Shown here: one piece after another, positions 40,894 to 49,055 of the stretch | Numbering within the stretch: position 1 is the stretch's first letter | Layout: each line of letters starts with the position of its first letter | NCBI RefSeq assembly: GCF_000212395.1 | Contig: NC_015499.1 | Span: 268,501-332,500 of the forward strand | Origin: Thermodesulfobium narugense DSM 14796 | GTDB taxonomy: Bacteria; Thermodesulfobiota; Thermodesulfobiia; Thermodesulfobiales; Thermodesulfobiaceae | Direction of reading: 5' to 3' | Length of the DNA stretch: 64,000 nucleotides | The notes under the pieces: model-generated | The model's input: only the letters and a program-made list of their open reading frames with translations | The model's database searches: none | Told to the model about the DNA's origin: nothing | Made by a program: the position numbers and the translations under genes

Positions 40894-41619
40894 ATGATTG
40901 AAGCAAAGGTTATAAAAACTGAAAAAATTAGCAATTTTCATTTTCTAATGGATTTGAAAGTAGAGGAAAACCTTAGTCCCCTACCAGGACAGTATTTTAT
41001 GCTAAAGTTAAATGACTTAAACGATCCATTTTTTATGAGGCCGTTTAGCGTTTTTGATTCAAATTCTGATAGATTAAGCTTTTTAATAGAAATTAAGGGT
41101 AAGGGAACGAAAATTTTAAGCAAAATGAATGAAGGCCATTTTTTAAAAATACGAGGCCCCTTAGGCAATGGCTTTAAATTTGATAAGATTAAAAGTGCTT
41201 TACTTTATGCAGGGGGAACGGGAATAGCACCAATATTTTATCTGGCAAAGCACCTTAAAAAAGTAGGAATTGAGATAGACGTTGTTTTGGGTTTTAGGAA
41301 CAAGGATAGGGTAATATGTGTAGACAAATTTTCCAATTTTGGCAATCTTTTTGTGTTTACTGATGACGGTTCATATGCAAATAAAGGTACTGTGATTGAT
41401 TTCAAATTAGAAAAGACATATGACTCTATTTTTGCTTGTGGGCCTGTCCTAATGCTTAAGGCTATTCAAAGAAAGCACAGAGGGGCACAGATCAGTTTGG
41501 AATCAGTTTTTGCCTGTGGTGCAGGAGCATGTATGGGATGTGTAGTGAAAAGCATTAGAGGTTATTTAAGAGTTTGCAAAGATGGGCCTGTCTTTAACGC
41601 AGAAGAGATTATATTTTAA
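40894..41619 (+). CDS. pyrK: Dihydroorotate dehydrogenase electron-transfer subunit PyrK-like
   Basis: 241 residues from ATG 40894 (GGAG SD). The FAD-binding barrel has FFMRPFSVF (RxxS type), the NAD domain has LLYAGGTGIAPIF, and the C-terminal [2Fe-2S] site has SVFACGAGACMGCVVK with a last Cys in RVCKDGPVF. PyrK passes electrons from dihydroorotate dehydrogenase B to NAD. pyrD is not adjacent here, so another partner is possible, but the C-terminal motif is distinctly PyrK. It is the last gene of the sufC operon and is followed by tRNA-Lys on the opposite strand. Confidence 0.88.
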   Translation: MIEAKVIKTEKISNFHFLMDLKVEENLSPLPGQYFMLKLNDLNDPFFMRPFSVFDSNSDRLSFLIEIKGKGTKILSKMNEGHFLKIRGPLGNGFKFDKIKSALLYAGGTGIAPIFYLAKHLKKVGIEIDVVLGFRNKDRVICVDKFSNFGNLFVFTDDGSYANKGTVIDFKLEKTYDSIFACGPVLMLKAIQRKHRGAQISLESVFACGAGACMGCVVKSIRGYLRVCKDGPVFNAEEIIF

Positions 41620-41644
41620 AGTCGCTAATTTGTAGAATAAAAAA

Positions 41645-41721
<77 letters not shown>

Positions 41722-41731
41722 ACAGATTGTA

Positions 41732-41760
41732 ATTCTAAACTTTTTATAATGTTATGTCAA
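41732..41760 (-). promoter_or_regulatory. Promoter of tRNA-Lys
   Basis: Consensus TTGACA (41755-41760) and TAGAAT (41732-41737), spaced 17 nt, reading toward the tRNA. The insertion sequence target duplication begins at the very next base, 41761. Confidence 0.75.
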
Positions 41761-41777
41761 TATTTATTTTGAACGTG
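41761..41777. repeat. Target-site duplication, left copy
   Basis: TATTTATTTTGAACGTG directly precedes the left inverted repeat and is identical to 43254-43270, directly after the right one. A 17-bp duplication flush with both ends marks transposition into this site. Confidence 0.92.
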
Positions 41778-41802
41778 TGTTAACGGACAGTGATATTGTC
41801 AC
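41778..41802 (+). repeat. Left terminal inverted repeat of the insertion sequence
   Basis: The end begins TGTTAACGGACAGTG and pairs with the right end over 25 bp with four mismatches. A related copy, GACAGTAATAATGTCAC, follows at 41813-41829. Confidence 0.88.
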
Positions 41803-41848
41803 CCCTTAAGAAGACAGTAATAATGTCACTATGATGGGAGAGATATTT

Positions 41849-43216
41849 TTGAGTGTTAAGGAATCACGCAGAGTTTTTGTAATTGAACAAGCAATTGAAG
41901 GCAATATCACTAATAGACAGGCAGCTGAAGTTTTAGGCTTAAGTAAACGTCAAATTATTCGTTTGAAGGAGAGGGTGAAAACAGAAGGCGTTACTGGTCT
42001 GGTTCACAAAAATAGAGGCAGAGAATCAAAACAGAGAATACCTAAAGAAACTAGAGAAAGGATTGTTAAATTAGCTCAGGATAGTCTTCACAATGCCAGT
42101 TGTCAGCAAATAGCTGAAATACTTGAAGAGTTTTATAACATAGATGTTTCATCCAAGACAGTAAATCGTATCTTAAAGAAAAATAATATTCCATTAAGTC
42201 ATACGCACAGGTCATCTAAGCTTAAGAGGTCACGTAAACGTTTACCTCAGGAAGGTCTACTTTCTCAAATAGACGCCAGTCCTTTTGAATGGCTTGAAGA
42301 TAGAGGACCAATGCTTTCTTTGCACGGTTCTATTGATGATGCTACTAGTAAGGTTCAGGGATTACATTTTGAACTTCATGAATGTCTTTTTGGTTACTTA
42401 AAACTTATTCAACAAGTAGCACAGAACTTTGGAATACCTAAAAGCATATACAGTGATCGTCATACCATTTTCTTTTCACCTAAAGAGGATAAGTTATCAA
42501 TTTCAGAAGAATTATCTGGGCAAACTGTTCCCTTAACTCAGTTTGGCAGAGCTATTTCAGAATTAGGGATTAGACATATACCCGCTCGTTCTCCACAGGC
42601 CAAAGGACGTATTGAACGTCTTTGGGGCACATTACAAAAGAGACTAACAATTGAACTGCGTATGGCAGGTATATCTACTATTGAAGCAGCAAATGAATTT
42701 CTACCAGACTTTATTAAAAGGTTTAATCAAAGGTTCGCTGTTGTTCCAGATAACCCCAAGTTAACTTATAGCCCTTGCCCTTCATTAGACAAACTAGAAG
42801 AGATTCTATCATGGCATCAAGAACGCAAGGCATCTCACGGCTCTTATATATCTTACCTGGGTCATATTTATCAATTAGTAGATTCTAATGGCAAGGTAAT
42901 ACCTTTAACTCCTAAAAGTACAGTAAAAGTTCTAACTCATCTAGATGGATCATTCAGCGCATTATACGCTGATAAATATTACTTACTACAAGAATTACTC
43001 ATACCACCTAAAGAAAAAGTAAAGAATGGCTCTAAAAACACTTCAACCAAAAAACCTTATATACCTGCTGCAGACCACCCCTGGCGTCATATGGTTATCA
43101 ACAAGTTTAAAAGACCTAATTCAAATTCTAATTCAAGTTCTAATTCAAATTCAAATAGCAATGACAATTCATCATTAGTTGATGAAAGAGGGGTGACAAA
43201 ATCAGTGTCTCATTAA
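41849..43216 (+). CDS. DDE transposase of the insertion sequence
   Basis: 455 residues if started at TTG 41849, which has a GGAGAG SD 6 nt away; ATG 41831 in frame is the alternative. The N-terminus has helix-turn-helix regions (TNRQAAEVLGLSKRQIIRLK; KTVNRILKKNNI). The DDE core is visible as SQIDASPFEW, IYSDRHTIF and KGRIERLWGTL. The C-terminal tail contains a run of alternating Asn and Ser encoded by a repeated six-base unit. It cuts and joins the element ends. No frameshift is needed for expression. Confidence 0.92.
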   Translation: MSVKESRRVFVIEQAIEGNITNRQAAEVLGLSKRQIIRLKERVKTEGVTGLVHKNRGRESKQRIPKETRERIVKLAQDSLHNASCQQIAEILEEFYNIDVSSKTVNRILKKNNIPLSHTHRSSKLKRSRKRLPQEGLLSQIDASPFEWLEDRGPMLSLHGSIDDATSKVQGLHFELHECLFGYLKLIQQVAQNFGIPKSIYSDRHTIFFSPKEDKLSISEELSGQTVPLTQFGRAISELGIRHIPARSPQAKGRIERLWGTLQKRLTIELRMAGISTIEAANEFLPDFIKRFNQRFAVVPDNPKLTYSPCPSLDKLEEILSWHQERKASHGSYISYLGHIYQLVDSNGKVIPLTPKSTVKVLTHLDGSFSALYADKYYLLQELLIPPKEKVKNGSKNTSTKKPYIPAADHPWRHMVINKFKRPNSNSNSSSNSNSNSNDNSSLVDERGVTKSVSH

Positions 43217-43228
43217 TTTACTTTTGTA

Positions 43229-43253
43229 GTGACAAAATCAGTGTCCCTTGACA
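43229..43253 (-). repeat. Right terminal inverted repeat of the insertion sequence
   Basis: Reverse complement of the left end with four mismatches over 25 bp. A near-identical 17-base core is also found 36 bp inside at 43193-43209. The repeat supplies the new stop codon of tadA. Confidence 0.88.
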
Positions 43254-43702
43254 TATTTATTTTGAACGTGGTGTATAAATTTTTTTTTATTTCTTATTTC
43301 TTTAAAGAATCTTTCTATTAAATTCCTAAACCTTTCGTCAAACATTTCTATACAAAAAATGTCGTTTGATTCAAGAATTTGCCTTGTAGAATTTTTTGAA
43401 CTAACACAAAATATAACGTTTTTTATTTTACACTCTATTATTGCTCCAGCACACATTAAACAGGGCTCAAGAGAACAATAAATAGTAGATCCTTGTATGT
43501 ACCATCTATTATATCTTTGAATAGCTTTTTTTATGGCCAATATCTCGGCGTGCTCAATAGGAGAATTTGATCTTTCACAGAAATTTTGTGACATAGACAA
43601 AATATTTCCTTCCTTGCAAATTATAGCCCCGATTGGTAATTCCCCAGCATTAAAGGATAAAAATGATAGGAAATATAGCATATTTATAATATTATTTGTC
43701 AA
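43238..43702 (-). CDS. tadA: tRNA-specific adenosine deaminase TadA, last codons altered by the insertion sequence
   Basis: 154 residues. The zinc site is HAEILAI and SLEPCLMCAG (catalytic Glu in HAE), and ELPIGAII is the N-terminal motif. TadA converts A34 to inosine in tRNA-Arg. The TTG at 43702 with an AAAGGGG SD is preferred; the N-terminal helix is shorter than usual. The insertion sequence entered at the stop codon: the protein now ends NKYVKGH, while the reconstructed original ended NKY, so only four residues were added and function should persist. Confidence 0.88.
   Translation of the reverse strand: MTNNIINMLYFLSFLSFNAGELPIGAIICKEGNILSMSQNFCERSNSPIEHAEILAIKKAIQRYNRWYIQGSTIYCSLEPCLMCAGAIIECKIKNVIFCVSSKNSTRQILESNDIFCIEMFDERFRNLIERFFKEIRNKKKFIHHVQNKYVKGH
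43254..43270. repeat. Target-site duplication, right copy
   Basis: Identical to 41761-41777 and flush with the right inverted repeat. It lies within the last codons of tadA. Confidence 0.92.
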
Positions 43703-43818
43703 TTTGCATCCCCTTTAAAAATATGTTATTTTTTTAAAAAATATGTTATACTAACTTCGATTATTTTTGAAGATAAAATTTAATAAATTTAATCGCCCGC
43801 TTGAAAGGGGGTAGTTTG

Positions 43819-44613
43819 ATGAAAATTTGCACCAAACTGGCAGCGGTGTTAACTGTCCTTTTATTCTTTTTTCCAGTTTCTGCCGGTGCAAAAAGCTTAG
43901 ATAGTGCAAAAAATCCTTTTTTATCTAAAGAAGCGCTTGTAGAGCAAAGCAGTGCCCAAGGGACAAACTCTACAATAATACCATCATCATCAGGATCTTA
44001 TAGTTCTTCTTCTAAAGAGTTATCTTCTAATGAGAACTCTGCATCTAGTCTTGCAACTTCCTTTGGTGCTGCTATGATTCAGAGAAACATTGAGAAAACC
44101 CTTTCTGCTGCTAATAGTTTTTTGGAGGCAGGAGATACTGATGATGCTTGGAACGCTTTCACTTATGCCATGGGTCTTGCTATTTCTCAAAGAAACGTTC
44201 AAGCACTAGTTGCAGTAGGAGACGGCTTTAGGAAGTTGGGCAATGATTCTGACGCAAAAAGGGCCTACACTATTGCATTTGCTTTTGCCAAGATGCAAAG
44301 GTCATTGGACGGGTGTGTATTGGCGGGCGACGGCTTCAGGGCTCTAGGAGACAAAGAGGACTCCTGGAATGCTTACAATTATGCGTTTGGGCTTGCTATG
44401 AAATTTAGGTCTGCATCTGGGGCGATCAAGGCAGGAGATGGCTTTAAGAGCGTAGGTTCAAAGGCTGATGCATGGACTGCTTATAACTATGCCTTTTCCG
44501 TTGCGTTAAGCGAGGGGAACAAAGAAGATTTAATTAAAGCAGGAGATGGCTTTAAGTCAATCGGTGCAAAATCTGACGCTGAAAACGCATATAATTTTGC
44601 AAACAACCTGTAA
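43819..44613 (+). CDS. Exported protein with a Ser-rich linker and five 36-residue helical repeats
   Basis: 264 residues from ATG 43819, 8 nt after an AAAGGGGG SD. A signal peptide (cut after VSAGA) is followed by a Ser/Asn-rich linker to about residue 78. Five TPR-like repeats of about 36 residues then reach the end; the repeated core is AGDGFK-x-G-x3-DAWxAYxYAF. The last repeat is cut short. Such arrays usually bind proteins or peptides. Function is unknown. A cell-wall hydrolase gene follows, so a role in the envelope is plausible. Confidence 0.75.
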   Translation: MKICTKLAAVLTVLLFFFPVSAGAKSLDSAKNPFLSKEALVEQSSAQGTNSTIIPSSSGSYSSSSKELSSNENSASSLATSFGAAMIQRNIEKTLSAANSFLEAGDTDDAWNAFTYAMGLAISQRNVQALVAVGDGFRKLGNDSDAKRAYTIAFAFAKMQRSLDGCVLAGDGFRALGDKEDSWNAYNYAFGLAMKFRSASGAIKAGDGFKSVGSKADAWTAYNYAFSVALSEGNKEDLIKAGDGFKSIGAKSDAENAYNFANNL

Positions 44614-44657
44614 CACTTAAATTAAAAGGCAGTTTCTGGACAAAGAATAAGGGGAGA

Positions 44658-44691
44658 GAGCAGGGGATTTTCTCCTTCGGCTCACGTTTTT
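44658..44691 (+). terminator. Hairpin with T-run between the repeat protein and the NlpC/P60 gene, terminator or attenuator
   Basis: GAGC-AGGGGA (44658-44667) pairs with TCTCCT and GCTC (44671-44683) across a 3-nt bulge, followed after three bases by five T. An outer stem TTTCTGG (44633-44639) with CCAGGAAA (44695-44702) would reach the SD of the next gene, so read-through control is possible. Confidence 0.4.
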
Positions 44692-44716
44692 AGACCAGGA
44701 AAGGAGGAAAGAATGG

Positions 44717-45175
44717 TTGAAGGGTAGATGGGTTTGTTTTTGGCTTTTGGCAATTTTTGCAATTACTTTTGTTTTGTTTGCGCAAAATGCTTATGCAAAC
44801 AATCAAGATTTGAGGCAAGAGATTGTCAGAACTGCTTTACATCTAAAAGGGGTATCCTACAGATGGGGAGGAACAACTCCGGCAGGTTTTGACTGTTCTG
44901 GGTTTGTACAGTATGTCTTTAGAGTTAACGGAATAAGCATTCCAAGAGATGCTGATTCTCAATATTATGATGGTAGCAAAGTTTCAACATCAAACCTTAA
45001 GCCGGGGGATTTGGTTTTCTTCCAAACTTATGAAAGTGGCCCAAGTCATGTGGGCATCTATATTGGCGATAATCGCTTTATTCATGCTGCATATCACGGC
45101 GGAATAATGATTGATTCCCTAGACGAGCCATATTATGCTGAGAGGTATTTAGGGGCAAGAACTTATATTGATTGA
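44717..45175 (+). CDS. Secreted NlpC/P60 peptidoglycan hydrolase
   Basis: 152 residues: signal peptide (cut after NAYA) and one NlpC/P60 domain. Catalytic Cys is in FDCSGFVQYVF, the two His residues in SHVGIYIG and RFIHAAYHGG. It cleaves gamma-D-glutamyl bonds in cell-wall peptides. The start must be TTG at 44717. An ATG at 44713 in another frame, better spaced from AAGGAGG, encodes only four codons (MVEG) and overlaps it. Confidence 0.88.
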   Translation: MKGRWVCFWLLAIFAITFVLFAQNAYANNQDLRQEIVRTALHLKGVSYRWGGTTPAGFDCSGFVQYVFRVNGISIPRDADSQYYDGSKVSTSNLKPGDLVFFQTYESGPSHVGIYIGDNRFIHAAYHGGIMIDSLDEPYYAERYLGARTYID

Positions 45176-45740
45176 GAAAAATTTTGTGATTTTTAACGGT
45201 AGCCCAAAGGCAGGGGGAAATACTGATTTTCTGATTGATAGATTTATGACATTTTTGGGAGAAAAGGATGTTGTAAAATTTGTTCTCAGAGAAATGAATA
45301 TTTCCCCCTGCAGGGGTTGTGAAAAGTGTTCAATGAGCGGAAGATGTGTAATTAAAGATGATATGCATGACATTTATGAAAAGATTGAAAAGTACAGGTT
45401 TTTCTTATTCTTTTCCCCAGTATTCTTCGGAGGAGTGCCCTCGATCTTAAAGTCGGCGATAGATAGGTGCCAGCCCTTTTGGGCAAGAAAAAACATTTTA
45501 GGGAAAAAATTTAAGGTTAATAAAAGAAAAGGACTTGTGGTCTTAATAGGCGGGACATCCTTTGTGAAGGGCTACGAATGTGCTGCTCTTTCTGTAAAAT
45601 GGCTTTTTAACGTAATAGATGTAGCAGAAAACAAGACATTTTATTATATGAATATTGAAAGACACAGCGATTTTTTGAATTATAATATTGACAATGACAT
45701 TTATAAAACAATGGAATTTTTCGGGGAGAGTGAACGATGA
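45168..45740 (+). CDS. NAD(P)H-dependent FMN reductase-like iron-sulfur flavoprotein
   Basis: 190 residues of flavodoxin fold. NGSPKAGGNTDFLID binds the FMN phosphate. CRGCEKCSMSGRC at about 45-57 offers four Cys residues (CX2CX2CX5C), as in the archaeal and clostridial iron-sulfur flavoproteins (Isf), so a [4Fe-4S] cluster is likely. FFSPVFFGGVPSILKSAIDR follows. It probably moves electrons, perhaps detoxifying oxygen species. The TTG overlaps the hydrolase end by 8 bp. Confidence 0.82.
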   Translation: MIEKNFVIFNGSPKAGGNTDFLIDRFMTFLGEKDVVKFVLREMNISPCRGCEKCSMSGRCVIKDDMHDIYEKIEKYRFFLFFSPVFFGGVPSILKSAIDRCQPFWARKNILGKKFKVNKRKGLVVLIGGTSFVKGYECAALSVKWLFNVIDVAENKTFYYMNIERHSDFLNYNIDNDIYKTMEFFGESER

Positions 45741-47113
45741 AAGTAGCTGTGCTTGCTGGAGGTGTAGGAAGTAGGCTTTGGCCCCTTAGTAGGGAAAGAT
45801 ATCCAAAGCAGCTAATATCACTCACAGGTGACAAATCTCTGCTGCAAAATACAATAGATAGACTGCTTCCACTATGTGACAATCACATTTTGATTGTTGG
45901 AATTGATGCCCATAAAGAGGATCTGGAGTGGCAACTTAGCTCTAATGGTGATTCCAGGATAAAATATAACATTTTGCTTGAACCTTATCCAAGAAACACT
46001 TATGCGGCCTGTCTTTATCTTACTCTGTATCTTGAAAAACAAGGCGTTAAAGATCCTATTTTGGTCGTTCCTGCTGATCATATGATCTTAAATGAAGAGC
46101 TTTTTTATGAAGTTGCTAAAGATGCAGAGAAGTTAGCTGAAAAGGGTTATATAGTAACCTTTGGTATAAAGCCATCTTTTGCTTCTACTGGTTTTGGTTA
46201 TATTTTGAAAGGAGAAAGAATAGATGGCTCAAAAGGATTTAGGATATCAAAGTTTGAAGAAAAGCCTTCTTTAGAAAGAGCTAAAATGTATATTCAGAAC
46301 GAGAACTACCTGTGGAATTCAGGGATGTTTATGTGGAAACCTGAAGTGTTCCTTTCAGAAGTTAAAAGGCTCGATTTTGAGACATACGAGAAAGTAAGAA
46401 GTTTGTTTGACGACAAGTTTGAAAGAGATCCTGAAAAGATCTATTCTTCTTTGCCTTCAATTCCTGTAGATAAGGCAGTAATGGAAAAATCCAATTTAGG
46501 TGCTGTGATTCCATCTGGGTTTGAGTGGAGCGATCTGGGAAGCTGGGATTCACTTTATGACGTGGCCAAGAAGAATAAAGACGGAAATGTTACTACAGGA
46601 GATGTGCTTGCCCTCCATTGCAGAAATTCTTTTATGTACAGCACGGGCAAACTTATGGTTGGAATAGACCTGGAAGATTTAATAGTTGTGGATGCAGACG
46701 ATGCAATTTTGGTTTGCAAAAGAGGCAGTTCACAATACGTAAAGGATGCTTTTGATGCTCTTAAGGAACAGGGCAGAGAAGAGAGCCAGATTCACAGGAC
46801 CGTTTACAGATTTTGGGGGCAAAAAACCCTTATAAGCAGGGGAGATAACTTTTTGATCTATCAAGTACTTCTTCTGCCAAAAAAGGAAATACTACTTCAG
46901 ATGCATCATCACAGGTCTGAAAACTGGATAATACTTTCAGGAGCTGTAGAGATAGAAAAGGATGGAAAGAAAGGCTTTTATCACAGAGGAGACAGCATCT
47001 TAATACCAAAATCTACTCCTCACAAGATATCAAATCCAGGTAAAATAAGCGCTCAAATATTGGAGATATGGCAAGGAGAATATTTAGAGGAAGACGACGT
47101 CGAATATCTATAA
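45737..47113 (+). CDS. manC: Mannose-1-phosphate guanylyltransferase / mannose-6-phosphate isomerase
   Basis: A 458-residue bifunctional type. The N-terminal nucleotidyltransferase has VLAGGVGSRLWPLSRERYPK and FEEKPSLERA; the C-terminal cupin (about 360-450) has HHHRSENWIILSG and HRGDSILIP, the isomerase metal site. It makes GDP-mannose for glycans. It overlaps the flavoprotein gene by 4 bp and precedes a ligase-like protein. GDP-mannose could also feed the GH130/GT4 glycan at the left end, which is inference. Confidence 0.92.
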   Translation: MKVAVLAGGVGSRLWPLSRERYPKQLISLTGDKSLLQNTIDRLLPLCDNHILIVGIDAHKEDLEWQLSSNGDSRIKYNILLEPYPRNTYAACLYLTLYLEKQGVKDPILVVPADHMILNEELFYEVAKDAEKLAEKGYIVTFGIKPSFASTGFGYILKGERIDGSKGFRISKFEEKPSLERAKMYIQNENYLWNSGMFMWKPEVFLSEVKRLDFETYEKVRSLFDDKFERDPEKIYSSLPSIPVDKAVMEKSNLGAVIPSGFEWSDLGSWDSLYDVAKKNKDGNVTTGDVLALHCRNSFMYSTGKLMVGIDLEDLIVVDADDAILVCKRGSSQYVKDAFDALKEQGREESQIHRTVYRFWGQKTLISRGDNFLIYQVLLLPKKEILLQMHHHRSENWIILSGAVEIEKDGKKGFYHRGDSILIPKSTPHKISNPGKISAQILEIWQGEYLEEDDVEYL

Positions 47114-47159
47114 TTTTGAGCCCAAATTTAATAGATCTTCTTCAAGTAAGATAGCATCT

Positions 47160-49055
47160 TTGCTATCTTTAATGATTTTTGTTTATCCTGTAGTAATTTT
47201 TTACCCATGGAACATAACCCAGTCCTTTTCTTTCCCAAAATTGTTTCTAATTTCTTTATTTTGTATTATCTTTTCTATATATTCTATAAAAAAGGCCAAA
47301 GGTGTTTCTGTTGTAACCCTTTTTCTGATTTTGTTTTTTCTACTTTCTCTTTTGCTTTCAGTTTTTGTAGCACCCTCTAAGGTTTATGCTATTTTAGGAC
47401 AAAGCGCAAGACTTACAGGGCTTCTCTTTTATCTAATTTTTCTCAGTTTTGTGTGGCTTATTGTTCAGCAGAAATTTAAAGAACGGGATTTATTTAAAAT
47501 TTTTCTCAGCATTATCCTGTCCTCTATAATTCCTCTTTTGTACGGTTTATGTGAGTATTCTAATTTCGATTTTCTAAACCTTGAAGGTTATCCTGGCAGA
47601 CTTTCTACCTTTTTTGGACAACCAAATGATTATGCAGTGTTTTTATCTATTATTTGTCTTTCGACTATTTGTTTTATTTATATTTATAAGAGATTTATTC
47701 CATTGTTTTATGTAATTTTCGAACTTTCATTTTTTGAGCTACTATTGACTTATTCAAGGGCCAATATTTTTGGTTTTTTTATCTTGTTCTTTTCACTCTT
47801 ATTTTTTTTAAAGAAAGAAGTTCTAAGATTTAAAGGGGTTAGTGCACTTTTAGCTATTGGCGTTCTTGTTTCTATAGTATTGTTTTTTGCTACCCCATAT
47901 ACAAATCCTGGGTGGTATGGGATGGGATTTAGTAGACAGGTTGGACGAGTAGAAGACGAATCTCTTTCTCAGAGAATTACGATGTGGAAGGCATCATTTG
48001 ATATGTTTTTAAAAAAGCCTCTTACGGGCTATGGACTTGCAAATTATTATCCAATTTCGTCTAGATTTTTTGATATGTCAAACAGCTTCTTTCACTGGAG
48101 TGCGAGAAATATGACGTTTGTTGATGTCCCTCACAACGAATTTCTTGAATTTTTAGCGCTTGGTGGACTGCCATTGTTTGTTTCATTTACTCTTTTGGTA
48201 GCTTTTGCGCTTTATGGAAATTGTATTTCTGTTTTTGAGAACAAATTAAACCTGATATCATTTTTTGGATTTTGTGCAACTCTAATTTATATTTTCTTTA
48301 ATTTTTTTGTATTGAGCGTATCGCTTTTTTTCTTTCTTTTTCTAGCTCTAGGATTAATGCATTTATCTTTCAAGGGGAAAGAGATCAGGTTAAACATTTT
48401 CCCTTTGGTTATTTCTGTAGGATGTTTTTGCATCTTTTTATATATGGGCGTCTATTACAACATTGATAATGGAATTTACAAAATAAATAACAATTTTCAA
48501 AAGGTTATGGTGGGAACATCTGCTTTATCTTTTTATCCATACGATTATTATTCATATATTAGCCTTGACGACAAGTATCTTCTTATTGCAAAAAGTTTGC
48601 CAAAGTCTGATAAGAATCTAATAGAAGAGATGGCTAACTCTGTGGAAAGAACCTCAAGTTTAGGTCTGAGCCTGTTTCCAAACGATCCCGTATTGTACTA
48701 TTATTTGGGAGAAGCTAATAAGCTAAAAGGCAATTATCCTGAGGCTAAGGCATATTTTTTAAAATCTCTCGAGTTTCACCCCTTTTACGAAGAGCCAATA
48801 ATAGGCTTGCTAGATATATCCTGTTCGTACGAAGATTGTAGGAACTCTTTCAAATATGCCAATCTTCTTTATAAGACCAGTCCGGATTCTCTTTTGACAT
48901 TGGTTACTTTGATAAGATACAACATTAAAATGCATCAGTATTCTGATGCAAAAGCATTCTTGGGCGATATTGAAAACCTCTATCCTGCAAGTCCTGTCAT
49001 ATACGTTTTTAAAGAGTTTTTTATGGAAAATACCTCTTCAAAACCTCTTTCGTAA
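47160..49055 (+). CDS. O-antigen ligase-like membrane protein with C-terminal TPR
   Basis: 631 residues with ten or more transmembrane helices and a large external loop containing SQRITMWKASFDMFLKKPL, GYGLANYY and VPHNEFLEFLALGGLP, the Wzy_C/WaaL signature. The last 170 residues are soluble and hold TPR-like helices (YYYLGEANKLKGNYPEAKAY). Such proteins polymerise or attach surface polysaccharide, or glycosylate pilins (PilO/PglL-like). The TTG start at 47160 is uncertain, with an ATG at 47172 and no good SD. The 3' end overlaps mtaD by 35 bp. Confidence 0.8.
   Translation: MLSLMIFVYPVVIFYPWNITQSFSFPKLFLISLFCIIFSIYSIKKAKGVSVVTLFLILFFLLSLLLSVFVAPSKVYAILGQSARLTGLLFYLIFLSFVWLIVQQKFKERDLFKIFLSIILSSIIPLLYGLCEYSNFDFLNLEGYPGRLSTFFGQPNDYAVFLSIICLSTICFIYIYKRFIPLFYVIFELSFFELLLTYSRANIFGFFILFFSLLFFLKKEVLRFKGVSALLAIGVLVSIVLFFATPYTNPGWYGMGFSRQVGRVEDESLSQRITMWKASFDMFLKKPLTGYGLANYYPISSRFFDMSNSFFHWSARNMTFVDVPHNEFLEFLALGGLPLFVSFTLLVAFALYGNCISVFENKLNLISFFGFCATLIYIFFNFFVLSVSLFFFLFLALGLMHLSFKGKEIRLNIFPLVISVGCFCIFLYMGVYYNIDNGIYKINNNFQKVMVGTSALSFYPYDYYSYISLDDKYLLIAKSLPKSDKNLIEEMANSVERTSSLGLSLFPNDPVLYYYLGEANKLKGNYPEAKAYFLKSLEFHPFYEEPIIGLLDISCSYEDCRNSFKYANLLYKTSPDSLLTLVTLIRYNIKMHQYSDAKAFLGDIENLYPASPVIYVFKEFFMENTSSKPLS

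Larger units (their letters stand above)
41778..43253 (+). mobile_element. Complete insertion sequence, 1476 bp, IS1202/ISNCY-like
   Basis: One transposase gene lies between imperfect inverted repeats of 25 bp (41778-41802 and 43229-43253, 21 of 25 bases matching) that begin TGT and end ACA. Perfect 17-bp direct repeats flank it. A long target duplication and this transposase type point to the IS1202-like group. A second, internal copy of the core motif is present at each end (41813-41829 and 43193-43209), probably extra transposase-binding sites. All parts are intact, so it may still be active. Confidence 0.92.

Noticed and set aside
43117-43171. Short repeats as a CRISPR array
   Set aside because: The units are six bases, without spacers, and encode Asn-Ser in the transposase frame. 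No CRISPR array was found elsewhere.
43248-43287. Outward promoter formed by TTGACA at the right end of the insertion sequence
   Set aside because: No acceptable -10 lies 16-18 nt downstream; the nearest TATAAA is about 20 nt away and would only read antisense into tadA.
43747-43752. TATACT as the -10 of the repeat-protein promoter
   Set aside because: The matching -35 (TGTTAT) is poor and the AT-rich region offers several alternatives, so no promoter is called.
44614-44716. c-di-AMP (ydaO) riboswitch before the NlpC/P60 gene
   Set aside because: Such genes are often under ydaO control, but the conserved ydaO core sequences are absent and the leader is too short.
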